Assembly (NCBI GenBank): GCA_017557865.1
Contig: JAFYXW010000001.1
Location: forward strand, 1 to 64,000
From: Candidatus Saccharimonadota bacterium
GTDB taxonomy: Bacteria > Patescibacteriota > Saccharimonadia > Saccharimonadales > Saccharimonadaceae
DNA: 64,000 nucleotides
Direction of reading: 5' to 3'
Below, in pieces: positions 25,373-33,974 of this stretch (its first letter is position 1; every line of letters begins with the position of its first letter). Under the pieces are notes generated by a model that saw only the letters and a list, made by a program, of their open reading frames with translations, was not told the DNA's origin and made no database searches. A program made the translations under genes and the position numbers.

Positions 25373-26779
25373 ATGGATTCAGATAAGCGCGCACGCCACG
25401 AAAGCATTCGTGTTATCGTATCAGAATTTTTTATGGTGCTCGCAGTTGTTATTACTGTGATCATCTTGGCTTTTGTCGTGTCTGGATATTGGCTAAACTC
25501 AGATTTTGAAGTAGAGCGCCAAGGTTTACTCCAGATCTCTTCTTTTCCTACTGGCGCCGACGTTGAAATAGACGGCAATTCTTCCTGGATGCAGCGCACC
25601 AATACCAACAAAGTTCTGTCTAGCGGCGAACACACAGTTTCGCTTAGTAAAGAGGGCTACGATTCTTGGTCTCGCATTGTCAAAATTTCTGAAGGCCTAC
25701 TTTATAAGGTAGATTACCCACGTCTATTTTTGAAAGAGCGCAAAAAAGAATCAATTTATGATGCTTCTGGCACCACTTTTGCCACGGTTTCACCGGATCG
25801 TAATTCCCTGCTTTTAATCAATAAAACTACGGACTGGGAACTTCTAAATCTAAACAATGATAATCCAGAAGTCAAAACTATAGACGTCTCGGCTGTATTT
25901 AGCTCAGTTAGCAAAGCCGCTGGGGCTAGAACTGGTCTATTTTCGGGTAATATTATTCGTGCTGAATGGGACGCTAACAACGAGCATGTTCTGTTTGATG
26001 TAGAAGAAAATGGCCGCCACGAATGGGTAATTTTGAATGTTAAAAACCCAGAAAATAGTGTCAACCTTTCCAAGCTCTTTGACTTTAATTTTAGCGAAAT
26101 TAGAATTTTTGATAATTCCGCCAACACCCTACTGGCTTTACTCGACGGCAACCTTCGCAAAATCGACGTTGGTAGCCAACAGCTGTCCGCCATTATTGCA
26201 AAAGACGTGGTTAGTTACGATTTTCTAAACTCGGACATTGCCTTCTCTGCTAAAAACGTCAATGAAGACGAACCAAAATATTATGTTGGTATCACTAATA
26301 TTAACGGCGGAGATGTCGACACGGTTTATAATTCGGATAACTTGCCAAAAGTTTTGTATAGCCAGTTTTACGACAATAAATACGTCACAATTTTAGAAGA
26401 CGCAACCATTGCCGTTTACAAAAAAGATGATTTTTCGGAATTCTTCTCTGGCGAAATTAGCTTCACGCCTAACAAATATAAAGTTGGGCGCTTTGGCGAA
26501 TTTGTAATTATGAGCTCTGGCGAACGCCTAGCCACATTGGACATGGAAGCTCTTGCTATTACCGAATGGCAAACCAGCTCAAATCACTATGGATGGCTAG
26601 ACAGCAGCATGCTTTATGCAGTATCTACTGGTGAACTATCTGTCTACGATTTCGATGGTCAAAACCACCGCAAGCTTTCTTCAAACGTTTCTGAACGCTT
26701 GCCAGTTACCATCACCAACAACAAATGGCTGTATTATTTTAGTGACGACAAACTTACTCGTGAAGTAATTGCTAATTAG
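25373..26779 (+). CDS. Membrane-anchored PEGA-domain protein
   Basis: A 468-aa protein. A short basic N-terminus precedes a membrane span (about residues 15-40, VSEFFMVLAVVITVIILAFVV). A PEGA domain follows (about 52-115: LLQISSFPTGADVEIDG, then GEHTVSLSKEGYDSWSR). The rest is a beta-rich region of about 340 residues, with repeated short strands that could form a propeller. PEGA domains are usually extracellular and wall- or S-layer-associated. Its stop overlaps that of the sortase gene on the other strand by 4 bp. Confidence 0.75.
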   Translation: MDSDKRARHESIRVIVSEFFMVLAVVITVIILAFVVSGYWLNSDFEVERQGLLQISSFPTGADVEIDGNSSWMQRTNTNKVLSSGEHTVSLSKEGYDSWSRIVKISEGLLYKVDYPRLFLKERKKESIYDASGTTFATVSPDRNSLLLINKTTDWELLNLNNDNPEVKTIDVSAVFSSVSKAAGARTGLFSGNIIRAEWDANNEHVLFDVEENGRHEWVILNVKNPENSVNLSKLFDFNFSEIRIFDNSANTLLALLDGNLRKIDVGSQQLSAIIAKDVVSYDFLNSDIAFSAKNVNEDEPKYYVGITNINGGDVDTVYNSDNLPKVLYSQFYDNKYVTILEDATIAVYKKDDFSEFFSGEISFTPNKYKVGRFGEFVIMSSGERLATLDMEALAITEWQTSSNHYGWLDSSMLYAVSTGELSVYDFDGQNHRKLSSNVSERLPVTITNNKWLYYFSDDKLTREVIAN

Positions 26780-27954
26780 TTTCCAGTTAAGAAGTTCCAG
26801 ATTCCTTCAAAGAATCCTGGTTCGTTGCTTGGCATTTCGATGTTCTCGGTGTCGTCCACGCTGATTACGGTCTCCTCCTCGGCGCCTTCATAACTTGGCG
26901 AGATTTGCTCAGAAGTCACAAGTAAGCGATATCTGGAAGTGCCAAGCGGAGTACAAGTTACCAATGTGAGCAAAGGCTTGTTGGTCTCAATTTGTAAAGC
27001 ACTGATGTTGGTAGGTTCAACGACGGATTTTCGAACTACTTTATATGTATAACGTACGGATTTGTAGTTGATGTAAATTAAATCGCCATCTTCTAGACGT
27101 TCTAGGCCCGAAAAGATGTATTTGTATGGATTAGAACTATATACGTCGCCTGCCGAGTGCCCAGTGATCACCACGTTGCCAATTTCGCCTGGGAATGCAC
27201 TAGCCCCATTGATGCGATAATGCGCCACGCCGTTATTCATGGCGCCCATTACCTCGTTTACACTAATACCAAAATGAATTGGCACATCTACATTTAATTT
27301 TGGAATGATTAATCTTGGGTCTGGCGATACAGTTTGTGTAACCGTAGGATCCAAAGCTTCGATTTCAGAAGCCGGTACGTTGCCTGGCGAAACATAGGCC
27401 ATAATCGGCGCGAAAATCAGACGGTTGTATTGCAGGAATAGGATTAGAAGCACCACTGCTACACCTAGGAGAATTGGAATAAACTTGCGCATCCGGCGAG
27501 TTTTTTTAGCGTTTGTAGTCGCTTTGGAGCGAATTTTACGCCTAAGATCGTCTTTGATGCTATCGCCATCGGCAATTGTGAGGCCGGTTTTCCCATCGTT
27601 TTTAGGATTGGAATGTGCCAACGCATGCAAAATTTCTTCTTCCTCGGCTTGCTCGCGAGCCGCCTTTAAACGCTCTTTAGCGATGTAATTTTTGGCAGCA
27701 TTAGAATAATATTCGCTGTAATATTTTTGATAATAGTTTTGCCATTCCGAGTGGTATTTTTTCCAAGATTCTGAATTAATTTTGGTGGTAACCGGTTCAT
27801 CTTTCATGCGGGACTGGTTTTCGGTGACGCTAGCCGTGTGGGCTGCTTTTTTGGCAGACTCAGCATAAGCTGCCAGGACTTTTTTCCTGGCAATTGCGGC
27901 CGCTGCCTGTCTTTGCAGGTCACTTGAAGACTGCCCACCGTTTTCTGGATTCAT
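26776..27954 (-). CDS. Sortase with long cytoplasmic N-terminus
   Basis: Sortases cut LPxTG-like signals and join the protein to an amine on the cell surface. The 392-aa protein has a cytoplasmic N-terminus of about 150 residues rich in Lys/Ala/Glu, a membrane span (about 152-172, FIPILLGVAVVLLILFL) and the catalytic domain. The catalytic His is in VITGHSAGD, Cys in TLVTCTPLGTS and Arg in RYRLLV, in the usual order; TCTPxG is the pattern seen in class C-like and D-like enzymes. TATAAT ends 6 nt before the ATG at 27954; a longer frame upstream overlaps tRNA-Leu and is not used. It is the only sortase seen here, and the PDTG proteins at 53271-60821 are plausible substrates. Confidence 0.88.
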   Translation of the reverse strand: MNPENGGQSSSDLQRQAAAAIARKKVLAAYAESAKKAAHTASVTENQSRMKDEPVTTKINSESWKKYHSEWQNYYQKYYSEYYSNAAKNYIAKERLKAAREQAEEEEILHALAHSNPKNDGKTGLTIADGDSIKDDLRRKIRSKATTNAKKTRRMRKFIPILLGVAVVLLILFLQYNRLIFAPIMAYVSPGNVPASEIEALDPTVTQTVSPDPRLIIPKLNVDVPIHFGISVNEVMGAMNNGVAHYRINGASAFPGEIGNVVITGHSAGDVYSSNPYKYIFSGLERLEDGDLIYINYKSVRYTYKVVRKSVVEPTNISALQIETNKPLLTLVTCTPLGTSRYRLLVTSEQISPSYEGAEEETVISVDDTENIEMPSNEPGFFEGIWNFLTGN

Positions 27955-28001
27955 AATTAAATTATAGCATAAAGCGGTAAAATATGCTAAAATACATCTA
28001 T

Positions 28002-28088
28002 GGGCGAATGGCGGAACTGGTAGACGCGCTAGACTCAAAATCTTGTGGTAGCAATACCGTGAGGGTTCAAGTCCCTCTTCGCCCACCA
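28002..28088 (+). tRNA. tRNA-Leu (anticodon CAA)
   Basis: An 87-nt class II tRNA with acceptor GGGCGAA/TTCGCCC, encoded CCA, and a long variable arm. The anticodon loop CTCAAAA gives CAA (reads UUG). The T arm AGGG-TTCAAGT-CCCT is standard. It is divergent from the sortase gene and closed by a hairpin at 28095-28118. Confidence 0.95.
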
Positions 28089-28094
28089 CTAATA

Positions 28095-28118
28095 GAAAAG
28101 GCCTTTAGGCCTTTATTT
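28095..28118. terminator. Bidirectional terminator between tRNA-Leu and a Nudix gene
   Basis: AAAGGCCT/AGGCCTTT around a short loop is followed by ATTTTT rightwards and by T-rich sequence leftwards. It serves the tRNA and perhaps the converging Nudix gene. Confidence 0.7.
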
Positions 28119-28604
28119 TTGTCTATCCCAACCAGATTCTTGATAAAAAATCCCGTCTTGCCTGAATCTTCTTAGAGCGTTTTCTCTCGAATCTATGATA
28201 TTGTCTGGTAGATCGTTTTCGTTAAACCATTTTAACTCTGCGATTTTTTCCGGTTCGCCTATCTTTATCTCGCCAGAATAATTGTTTACTTTGAAACAGC
28301 CTAAGAATCTTGGTTCCCCATCGTTGCCGAGCTCATGGAGCAGCCCCATAAACTCAACATCTTCTGGTAATATATCGACATTTATTTCTTCTTTGGTTTC
28401 ACGGCAGACCGTCATTATCATAGACTCTCCGCCCTCGACGTGTCCAGAAGCTGAAAAATCCCACATCCCATCAGCAAAACCAGTATTTTGCCTTTTTTGT
28501 AAAAGATATTCTGTGCCGTTTTCGGTTTTTCTGGATAATAGCACAAGTACTGCAGCAATAGTCCTAAAACGTCCAGCTGCACGATTGTTCGTAGAGTTAT
28601 TCAT
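28113..28604 (-). CDS. Nudix hydrolase (first copy)
   Basis: A 163-aa Nudix enzyme that would hydrolyse a nucleoside diphosphate linked to another group. The Nudix box is present as GHVEGGESMIMTVCRETKEEINV (G, E, RE and EE in place). The text FRTIAAVLVLLSRKTENGTEYLLQKR is typical of MutT-like proteins. Substrate cannot be predicted. TATAAT (with TGG) ends exactly 6 nt before the ATG, predicting a leaderless mRNA. Confidence 0.85.
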   Translation of the reverse strand: MNNSTNNRAAGRFRTIAAVLVLLSRKTENGTEYLLQKRQNTGFADGMWDFSASGHVEGGESMIMTVCRETKEEINVDILPEDVEFMGLLHELGNDGEPRFLGCFKVNNYSGEIKIGEPEKIAELKWFNENDLPDNIIDSRENALRRFRQDGIFYQESGWDRQK

Positions 28605-28652
28605 GCTTAGATTATACCACAGCTGCTAGACCATATTTAAGCGTATACATTA

Positions 28653-28681
28653 TTGACAAAACATAAAAAGTATGATATAAT
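28653..28681 (+). promoter_or_regulatory. Consensus promoter of the 226-aa regulator-like gene
   Basis: TTGACA (28653-28658), 17 bp, TATAAT (28676-28681) with an extended TGA. Both hexamers are full consensus. The leader of about 50 nt ends with AAGGAGG before the ATG at 28739. Confidence 0.85.
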
Positions 28682-28738
28682 GGTAGATACAGTATAATTT
28701 AATTATATTGATAGTTTCTTTTACAAGGAGGGCGTAAT

Positions 28739-29419
28739 ATGAAAGCAAAAGATGTAACAGTTGATATGATTGAGCTTAGTGATAAGAGTAAGGAGATATT
28801 AGAATATCTTCCCCTACAGAAAGTCATCAGAATAACCCGTCGTAAGAAAATAAAAACATATCTTGACGCATATAAGCTAGAATCTGCATTTGAGTTTGCA
28901 GTTGACGGAATTAAACGCGACAAAAATATCGATCCCGAAAAACGTCGAAACATACCACATTTTTCGCGAAAGAATTTTTTCATTCTCGGCACAGAGGTGC
29001 GCAATTTTCTAGAATCCTCAGGCCTAATTCGCTATGAATTTTCAAAAAAGTTTGAGGACAGCTCAAAGATATGGGTACTTCGTAAGTGTGTAAAATATGG
29101 GGACGTGGCAGACACAGCGGAAATAAAATACAGCTTCGGCGAGTTGCTCCACGACCTTAATAACGACACTTATGAAACCTTCGATGGCTATGATGACGAC
29201 ACCTTTAAAGCGATTCATAACTTTCTAAAAAAGAATCTGGACAAAGACGAATACAAACTTATCTGCGACAGATTTGGTCTTAATGGACAGTATAAGACGA
29301 GAAAAGAACTTCAGGAAGAACTTGGCTTGAACAACCAGACTACAGTTCGCAATTATGAACTTCGCGCAATCAAAAAACTGAATAAGGACGAATTTCTGTC
29401 TTTAACAAAAATTTCATAA
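28739..29419 (+). CDS. Hypothetical protein with sigma-region-4-like HTH
   Basis: A 226-aa soluble, Lys-rich protein. The last 60 residues read YKLICDRFGLNGQYKTRKEL, then LGLNNQTTVRNYELRAIKKL, which matches the sigma-70 region 4 layout (FGL ... HTH ... helix with RAIKKL). The N-terminal 160 residues are not recognised. Like the protein at 12836-13864 it lacks region 2. It has a full-consensus promoter, a strong ribosome site and its own terminator (29425-29460), so it should be well expressed. A DNA-binding role is inferred only. Confidence 0.65.
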   Translation: MKAKDVTVDMIELSDKSKEILEYLPLQKVIRITRRKKIKTYLDAYKLESAFEFAVDGIKRDKNIDPEKRRNIPHFSRKNFFILGTEVRNFLESSGLIRYEFSKKFEDSSKIWVLRKCVKYGDVADTAEIKYSFGELLHDLNNDTYETFDGYDDDTFKAIHNFLKKNLDKDEYKLICDRFGLNGQYKTRKELQEELGLNNQTTVRNYELRAIKKLNKDEFLSLTKIS

Positions 29420-29424
29420 CCCCT

Positions 29425-29460
29425 AACACACTGTGCATAAAAAAGTACAGTGTGTTTTTT
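29425..29460 (+). terminator. Terminator of the 226-aa gene
   Basis: AACACACTGT (29425-29434) pairs with ACAGTGTGTT (29447-29456), followed by TTTT. It abuts the end of the converging Nudix gene. Confidence 0.85.
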
Positions 29461-29977
29461 ATTGCGAATTTTTTAGTATCTCGAGTACGCGCCGGTCACG
29501 TTCGGCCATTTGTTCAAGAAATTTGTTCTCGTTTTTAAACGCTGCGTTTGCCTTGATCGCCTCATCTACTGGCACAAACTTTAACACAAAATCCAACTTC
29601 TTTTCATCATCGTCTAAATCCTGCTCGTTGATTTTCTCTTCCACCCGGCAAGTATAATAATAGTTTTGCTGGATATGAATATAATCTTCGTTCGGATCGT
29701 CGCCACTTTGGATTTTTGATACTTCGCCAAACTCTTTTGCCGACTCCGGAACAAGTGTCATGCCAGTTTCCTCTTTTATCTCCCGCGCCAAGGTTTGAAG
29801 CTGTGTCTCGTCCCCCTCTACCCCGCCACCCGGGAACTTGTAAAAATGAAGTTTCTGGCTGTAAATCATCGCAACGTTGCCGTCTTCATCCAGGATAATC
29901 CCGCGCACAGACGGACGATAAAATTTTTTGCCATTTGGATTGTAATCTTTTAAATCGATAGTAAAAAGGTGTTTCAT
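29459..29977 (-). CDS. Nudix hydrolase (second copy)
   Basis: A 172-aa Nudix enzyme. The box GGVEGDETQLQTLAREIKEETGM is complete and follows KLHFYKFPGG, as in typical family members. The acidic stretch DLDDDEKKLDFVLKFVP is near the C-terminus. TATAAT ends exactly 6 nt before the ATG (29977), so the mRNA is probably leaderless. It is not closely similar to the copy at 28113-28604 outside the box. Confidence 0.85.
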   Translation of the reverse strand: MKHLFTIDLKDYNPNGKKFYRPSVRGIILDEDGNVAMIYSQKLHFYKFPGGGVEGDETQLQTLAREIKEETGMTLVPESAKEFGEVSKIQSGDDPNEDYIHIQQNYYYTCRVEEKINEQDLDDDEKKLDFVLKFVPVDEAIKANAAFKNENKFLEQMAERDRRVLEILKNSQ

Positions 29978-30008
29978 ACCCTTATTATAACAGCCCTGTC
30001 AACGAAAG

Positions 30009-30842
30009 CTATTTTTCAATTACAATCAGCTTGCTGGCGGCGCCATTTAGCTCGATGATATTTGCAGAGTCTTCGGTGTTTACCGCGTCGATAAAGGTGT
30101 TTTTAAATCCTTTATTGATAGCCTGATACTTGGTGCCGGTCGGAATTTTTACGCGCGCGGTAGAATGAATCGTATTTACTTCTAGGGAACCGTCAAACCT
30201 ATCATATTCTGCTTCGATGTCGCTCTTAGAGGTATTTAGTACAATTTTTCCCTTTGAACCAGAAACATTTAGGTATTTAAGTTTACCATCATATTCTAGC
30301 TTTTGGACATCAAGATCAGAAATATTTAGAGTTTTGAGTTTCCCATTTATTTCGATCTCGTCGATGTACTTTTCTGGCAAGTATAAATTGATGATTACGT
30401 CTTGCCCAGCGCGCTTAGACTTAATATTGATATCGAGTTTGTTGTACAAATCGTCAAATTTTACTTTTACTAGCTCGGACAGATTTTCCTTCTCGGAAGA
30501 AAGTAGCTCTACTTTTACTTTCTCGTCACTAGAAGGCACAATATTTAGTTCGTCTGCTGGCGCGAGCTTAATGTCGAAGTGTTTGCCGTGGTCTATATCT
30601 AACTCTCTTACCGCGCGGAAACGCCTGTCGCTAGACTTTACCTGCTTTTCTTCCTTTATCAGCTCGTCTATCGTAGTATTAAATAGCTTGCTAATTTCTT
30701 TTAGGTTCTCGACGTCCGGGACGCCTTCCCCACTCTCCCATTTGGTAATCGCTTGCCTAGATACGTCCAAAGCTTCGGCGAGCTCCTCTTGGGTGTAATT
30801 ATATTCTTTTCGGAGTGTTTTTAATTTATCGTTAAATTGCAT
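30009..30842 (-). CDS. XRE-family regulator with DUF4097-like beta domain
   Basis: A 277-aa protein. Residues 6-60 form an XRE helix-turn-helix: LRKEYNYTQEELAEALDVSRQAITKWESGEG. After a linker, residues about 90-277 consist of short beta repeats (KYLNVSGSKGKIVLNTSKSDI, then LEVNTIHSTARVKIPTG), like DUF4097 adhesin-like domains. No membrane span is present, so the beta domain would be cytoplasmic, which is unusual. AAAGGAAAA precedes the ATG. Target genes unknown; it may regulate itself. Confidence 0.8.
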   Translation of the reverse strand: MQFNDKLKTLRKEYNYTQEELAEALDVSRQAITKWESGEGVPDVENLKEISKLFNTTIDELIKEEKQVKSSDRRFRAVRELDIDHGKHFDIKLAPADELNIVPSSDEKVKVELLSSEKENLSELVKVKFDDLYNKLDINIKSKRAGQDVIINLYLPEKYIDEIEINGKLKTLNISDLDVQKLEYDGKLKYLNVSGSKGKIVLNTSKSDIEAEYDRFDGSLEVNTIHSTARVKIPTGTKYQAINKGFKNTFIDAVNTEDSANIIELNGAASKLIVIEK

Positions 30843-30953
30843 AATTTTCCTTTCTGCCCTTCATTTTAGTCAGAATGTAAACTTTTACCAGCAAAACTTA
30901 TTTACATTTTACAACTTTTTTTGCTACTTTCCGTAGCAACAGAGGTAGAAAAA

Positions 30954-31916
30954 CTATTTATCCCAATCAAATCCGTTACCATAGTGGCCATATTCGGCAG
31001 TTTTTTCGTAAATTGGGCGCTTCAAATCCAAGAATTTAATAATTCCGCGTGGAGTAAGATCGTAGCCTTCGATCTCTTCTGGCTTGCCGTCTATAATTAC
31101 AGTCTTTTCTAGAGGCTCGGCATAGCCAATTGCATAAGCTAGGCGCACCAAAACTTCGTGTGCTTTGCGCTCTCTTAGATAATCTACAGCTACACGACGG
31201 GCCATGTAGGCAGCAGAGCGGTCCACCTTAGACGGATCCTTGCCAGAATAACAACCACCACCAATAGCCACGCGCGGGCCGTAGTTGTCTACAATCAACT
31301 TGCGGCCAGTAAGCCCAGTGTCGGCATCAAAGCCACCCTGGTTCCAATCACCGGCTGGGTTGATGTGAAGCTCAAGCTTTCCGGTGAGGCCCTCTTTTTC
31401 AATAAATTCACGCACTAGTTTCTCTAGTTCATCATGTGATACGTTTTGAAAACTTGCAACGATTGAATCAATCGAATTGTCTGGTGCAATTGTAATTTGG
31501 GTTTTGCCATCATATGGATGCTTTTCGTAAATATATTGGTTCAAACGGCGGGACAAAACCACCTCGCGTGGCAATAATTCTGGGGTTTCGTCGCAGGCAT
31601 ACCCAATCATAATACCCTGGTCGCCAGCGCCACCAGTGTCTACACCTTGGGCAATTTCAGGTGATTGTTTTACGACTTTGGTATGAACTTCCACGTCGTC
31701 GCCAGCGATGCGATGCACGATCGCCGGGATATCTACGTCGGCAGTAGATGTAATTTCGCCGGTAACAAACACTACGCCGTGCCCGCCACAAGTTTCGGCG
31801 GCAACTCTAGCGTCCGGGTCTTGTTCGAAATATGCGTCTAGAATAGCGTCAGAAATTCTGTCGCAAAGTTTGTCTGGGTGTTTTGGAGAAACGCTCTCCG
31901 CAGTTCTGTAGAACAT
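30954..31916 (-). CDS. metK: S-adenosylmethionine synthetase (compact form)
   Basis: MetK makes S-adenosylmethionine from methionine and ATP, the methyl donor for RsmH and others. Signatures are clear: ESVSPKHPDKLCDRISDAILDAY, GAGDQGIMIGYACDETPE, and GGGCYSGKDPSKVDRSAAY. At 320 aa it is about 60 residues shorter than typical bacterial MetK. The missing part is mainly between GYACDETPE and the GLTGRK motif. AAAGGAAAGACATG supports the start. It is the last gene of a run with the glycosyltransferase and a Ser/His-rich small gene. Confidence 0.92.
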   Translation of the reverse strand: MFYRTAESVSPKHPDKLCDRISDAILDAYFEQDPDARVAAETCGGHGVVFVTGEITSTADVDIPAIVHRIAGDDVEVHTKVVKQSPEIAQGVDTGGAGDQGIMIGYACDETPELLPREVVLSRRLNQYIYEKHPYDGKTQITIAPDNSIDSIVASFQNVSHDELEKLVREFIEKEGLTGKLELHINPAGDWNQGGFDADTGLTGRKLIVDNYGPRVAIGGGCYSGKDPSKVDRSAAYMARRVAVDYLRERKAHEVLVRLAYAIGYAEPLEKTVIIDGKPEEIEGYDLTPRGIIKFLDLKRPIYEKTAEYGHYGNGFDWDK

Positions 31917-31933
31917 GTCTTTCCTTTCTTTTA

Positions 31934-32158
31934 TTAATGTCTAGAGCGATGACTGCTATGATGACTACGACTAATACTGCTTCTATGCAGGCTACTTCTA
32001 TGCATACTACTATGGTTCATGCTGCTAAGGCTAGATTTGTGCATGCTGCTAAGACTGGATCTATGCATACCACTGCTAAAACTGCCAATTCTGTTGCTCA
32101 TGATACCGCCGTTACGATGCAGCCATTTCATTTGTGCGCTTCTGATTTTATTAAACAT
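31934..32158 (-). CDS. 74-aa Ser/His/Arg repeat protein
   Basis: A small protein whose C-terminal 45 residues are nearly all Ser, His, Arg, Met and Leu in an irregular (S/M)HRSSL repeat, for example MHRSSLSSMHKSSLSS. The start is preceded by AAAGGA located in the end of the upstream glycosyltransferase gene, one base before its stop ends; metK follows 17 bp later with its own ribosome site. This tight spacing argues for a real gene. It could bind nucleic acid or metal, but the sequence does not show which. The opposite strand is also open, but lacks a ribosome site. Confidence 0.6.
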   Translation of the reverse strand: MFNKIRSAQMKWLHRNGGIMSNRIGSFSSGMHRSSLSSMHKSSLSSMNHSSMHRSSLHRSSISRSHHSSHRSRH

Positions 32159-32159
32159 T

Positions 32160-33392
32160 TTATCCTTTCTTTAGCTCTTCAAACATTTCTATTAATTTAA
32201 TAATCCGCCGAGAAACCAAAATTTCTTTGCGATTTTTAATCATAATTTCGCTCATTTCGCGGATTCTGCCCGGTTCGTTTGCTAGCTTTTCTAGTGCTGC
32301 CGCCATCGCCGCTGGTGTCTCGTTTTTACTCAGCACAAAGCTACCCTCCGGCACCACTTCGCGCATATCTGGATCGCAGAAAAATACTGGCACGCCGTAA
32401 GCTTCCGCTTCAATCAAGGTCATACCAAAAGTATCAAAATTGTAAGAAACCAAAACGTCTAGATCGGCTTTTTTGATGGCTTCGCATACTTTACCAAAAT
32501 CGGTGTTACCGTGAAAAATCACATTCATTCCGTTGCGACTAGCAAAGCGCCTAGCCTTACCTAGCTCTCCGCCGCCGCCATAAACATCTAAACGGTAATC
32601 GACCGTCAGCTTTTTTAGTGCCTGCAAAAATGGCATAATACGTTTTTCGGCACTGGCCCGGCTGTGCCAAATCATCCGTATTTCTTCGCCAGGTCCAAGG
32701 GTTTTTACCTCTGGTTTATCTGGGAATTTGCTGTCTGGAAAAGCGTTAGGAAATACTTTTACCGGCCTTTTTACCCCGTAATGTAATAGCTTTTTACGGA
32801 AATGCTCGCTCGGCGTTAACACCAAGTCTGCGTAGTTTGCGTGATTCACCATCAAGGTCCACATTTTGGCTTTGGCGGCGGTATTGGCCAAATAATCATC
32901 GCGAGATACTGTGACTTTGTGTGGCATATACCAGGAATGGAACCAGTTCAAAAAGGACGCTACAATTGTGCGTAAACCCAACGGAATAATCATCGATTCG
33001 CCCATGTCTTCGCGGCCATGCATCACCTGTACAGATGGGATTTTGAGCTTTTTTGCGAGCCTTAACCCAGCGATTGAACAACCGCTTTCGTAATGAACAT
33101 AAAAAATATCAAAATCTCGAAGCTCTGGATGCTCTTCTTCTAGCCATTTTTCGATGATGCCTGGCCGTCTAGAAACTGGCGTTAGCCCGCGGAAAAACCA
33201 CTTACAGCTCGGTACCTGATAAATATTCTTCCGCGCCAAAGCGTCTAATTCCCTTTTTGTCTTCAAAAAACCGGTGCTAAATATTTCTACTTCGTGCCCC
33301 AAATTTTCTAGAGCAGCCTTTTGTGCATTGATAGTAGAAACAATGCCGCCGGTAAGGTCCAGATAACAATCTGAGAAAATAGCTATCTTCAT
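32160..33392 (-). CDS. GT4-family glycosyltransferase
   Basis: A 410-aa GT-B enzyme. It starts MKIAIFSDCYLDLTGGIVSTI, the usual glycine-rich N-terminus, has RMIWHSRASAEKRIMPFLQAL at the start of the second lobe, and the nucleotide-sugar motif DTFGMTLIEAEAYGVPVFF (EX7E type). Such enzymes often glycosylate diacylglycerol or other envelope acceptors; the acceptor is unknown here. I place the start at 33392: TATAAA ends 6 nt before it and the earlier codons overlap the promoter. Confidence 0.85.
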   Translation of the reverse strand: MKIAIFSDCYLDLTGGIVSTINAQKAALENLGHEVEIFSTGFLKTKRELDALARKNIYQVPSCKWFFRGLTPVSRRPGIIEKWLEEEHPELRDFDIFYVHYESGCSIAGLRLAKKLKIPSVQVMHGREDMGESMIIPLGLRTIVASFLNWFHSWYMPHKVTVSRDDYLANTAAKAKMWTLMVNHANYADLVLTPSEHFRKKLLHYGVKRPVKVFPNAFPDSKFPDKPEVKTLGPGEEIRMIWHSRASAEKRIMPFLQALKKLTVDYRLDVYGGGGELGKARRFASRNGMNVIFHGNTDFGKVCEAIKKADLDVLVSYNFDTFGMTLIEAEAYGVPVFFCDPDMREVVPEGSFVLSKNETPAAMAAALEKLANEPGRIREMSEIMIKNRKEILVSRRIIKLIEMFEELKKG

Positions 33393-33412
33393 ACTTTCTT
33401 TATAGCACAATT

Positions 33413-33449
33413 TTGAAAAAAAACGAAGCTGGGAGATTACTCCCAGCTT
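33413..33449 (-). terminator. Terminator containing the stop codon of the 175-aa paralog
   Basis: AAGCTGGGAG and CTCCCAGCTT (33426-33435 with 33440-33449) form a 10-bp stem whose 4-nt loop is the gene's TAA stop plus one base. Eight T residues follow. The last codons (Ser-Trp-Glu) are one arm of the stem. Confidence 0.85.
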
Positions 33450-33964
33450 TGTCTATAGGGTGTGATGTTTTGTATATCGTCTTCACTGGTCAGGTGAATG
33501 ATATACATCGTGTTTGTCCATGTAGAAAACAGTGGAACTTTTTTACAATAAAAGATTATTTTGTAGTACCTTGTTTCTATATATGGCTCTTTTGAGTCAT
33601 ATACTACGACGACGTCTTTTTTGGCACACTGCCTGGGATTTTCGTCCCCATTCACAAAGACATAATAGCATTTTTCATCTTCTAGAGCATAGGCAGCATC
33701 GCCGAGAGACAAAAGATGACTTTCTCCTGCGAGTTTTGGCTCGGTTCTTTGCCACCCAGGACCTTCCTTTTGCGATGCCACGTCGACGATTGCGACACAG
33801 ATAATACATAAAAGCAGGATAAATATTATTGCAATTAAGCCTATTTTTGTGTTGATGTACGCGGCCTCGTTTTCGAAGTCGCTCATCATAATGATTCCGG
33901 ATATTAATAGGTAAATAATGGCCACAACTACCAATACAATAAGAAGAATATTTATAATTCCCAT
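33437..33964 (-). CDS. Membrane protein of a four-copy tandem family (copy 4)
   Basis: A 175-aa protein with two hydrophobic segments (about residues 3-27 and 40-62), then a C-terminal domain of about 110 residues. Shared with its three neighbours are the pattern Y-x-L-x-D, an aromatic strand YYFV, a YDS/D strand followed by (Y/F)IET, and a final TMYIIHLTS-like strand with D-x-I ending in SW(D/E). AGGAGGTGG gives a strong ribosome site. The family is not recognised. The fold is probably a small beta domain displayed outside. Confidence 0.7.
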   Translation of the reverse strand: MGIINILLIVLVVVAIIYLLISGIIMMSDFENEAAYINTKIGLIAIIFILLLCIICVAIVDVASQKEGPGWQRTEPKLAGESHLLSLGDAAYALEDEKCYYVFVNGDENPRQCAKKDVVVVYDSKEPYIETRYYKIIFYCKKVPLFSTWTNTMYIIHLTSEDDIQNITPYRQSWE

Positions 33965-33974
33965 AGGCCACCTC

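Noticed and set aside
27955-28089. A 45-codon N-terminal extension of the sortase
   Set aside because: The extra codons are the antisense of tRNA-Leu and of the promoter. A -10 ends 6 nt before the ATG at 27954.
31883-32200. Met/Thr/Ala/His-rich frame on the plus strand opposite the Ser/His gene
   Set aside because: It is antisense to the Ser/His/Arg repeat gene, which has a ribosome site and tight operon spacing; the plus frame has neither and also overlaps the metK start.
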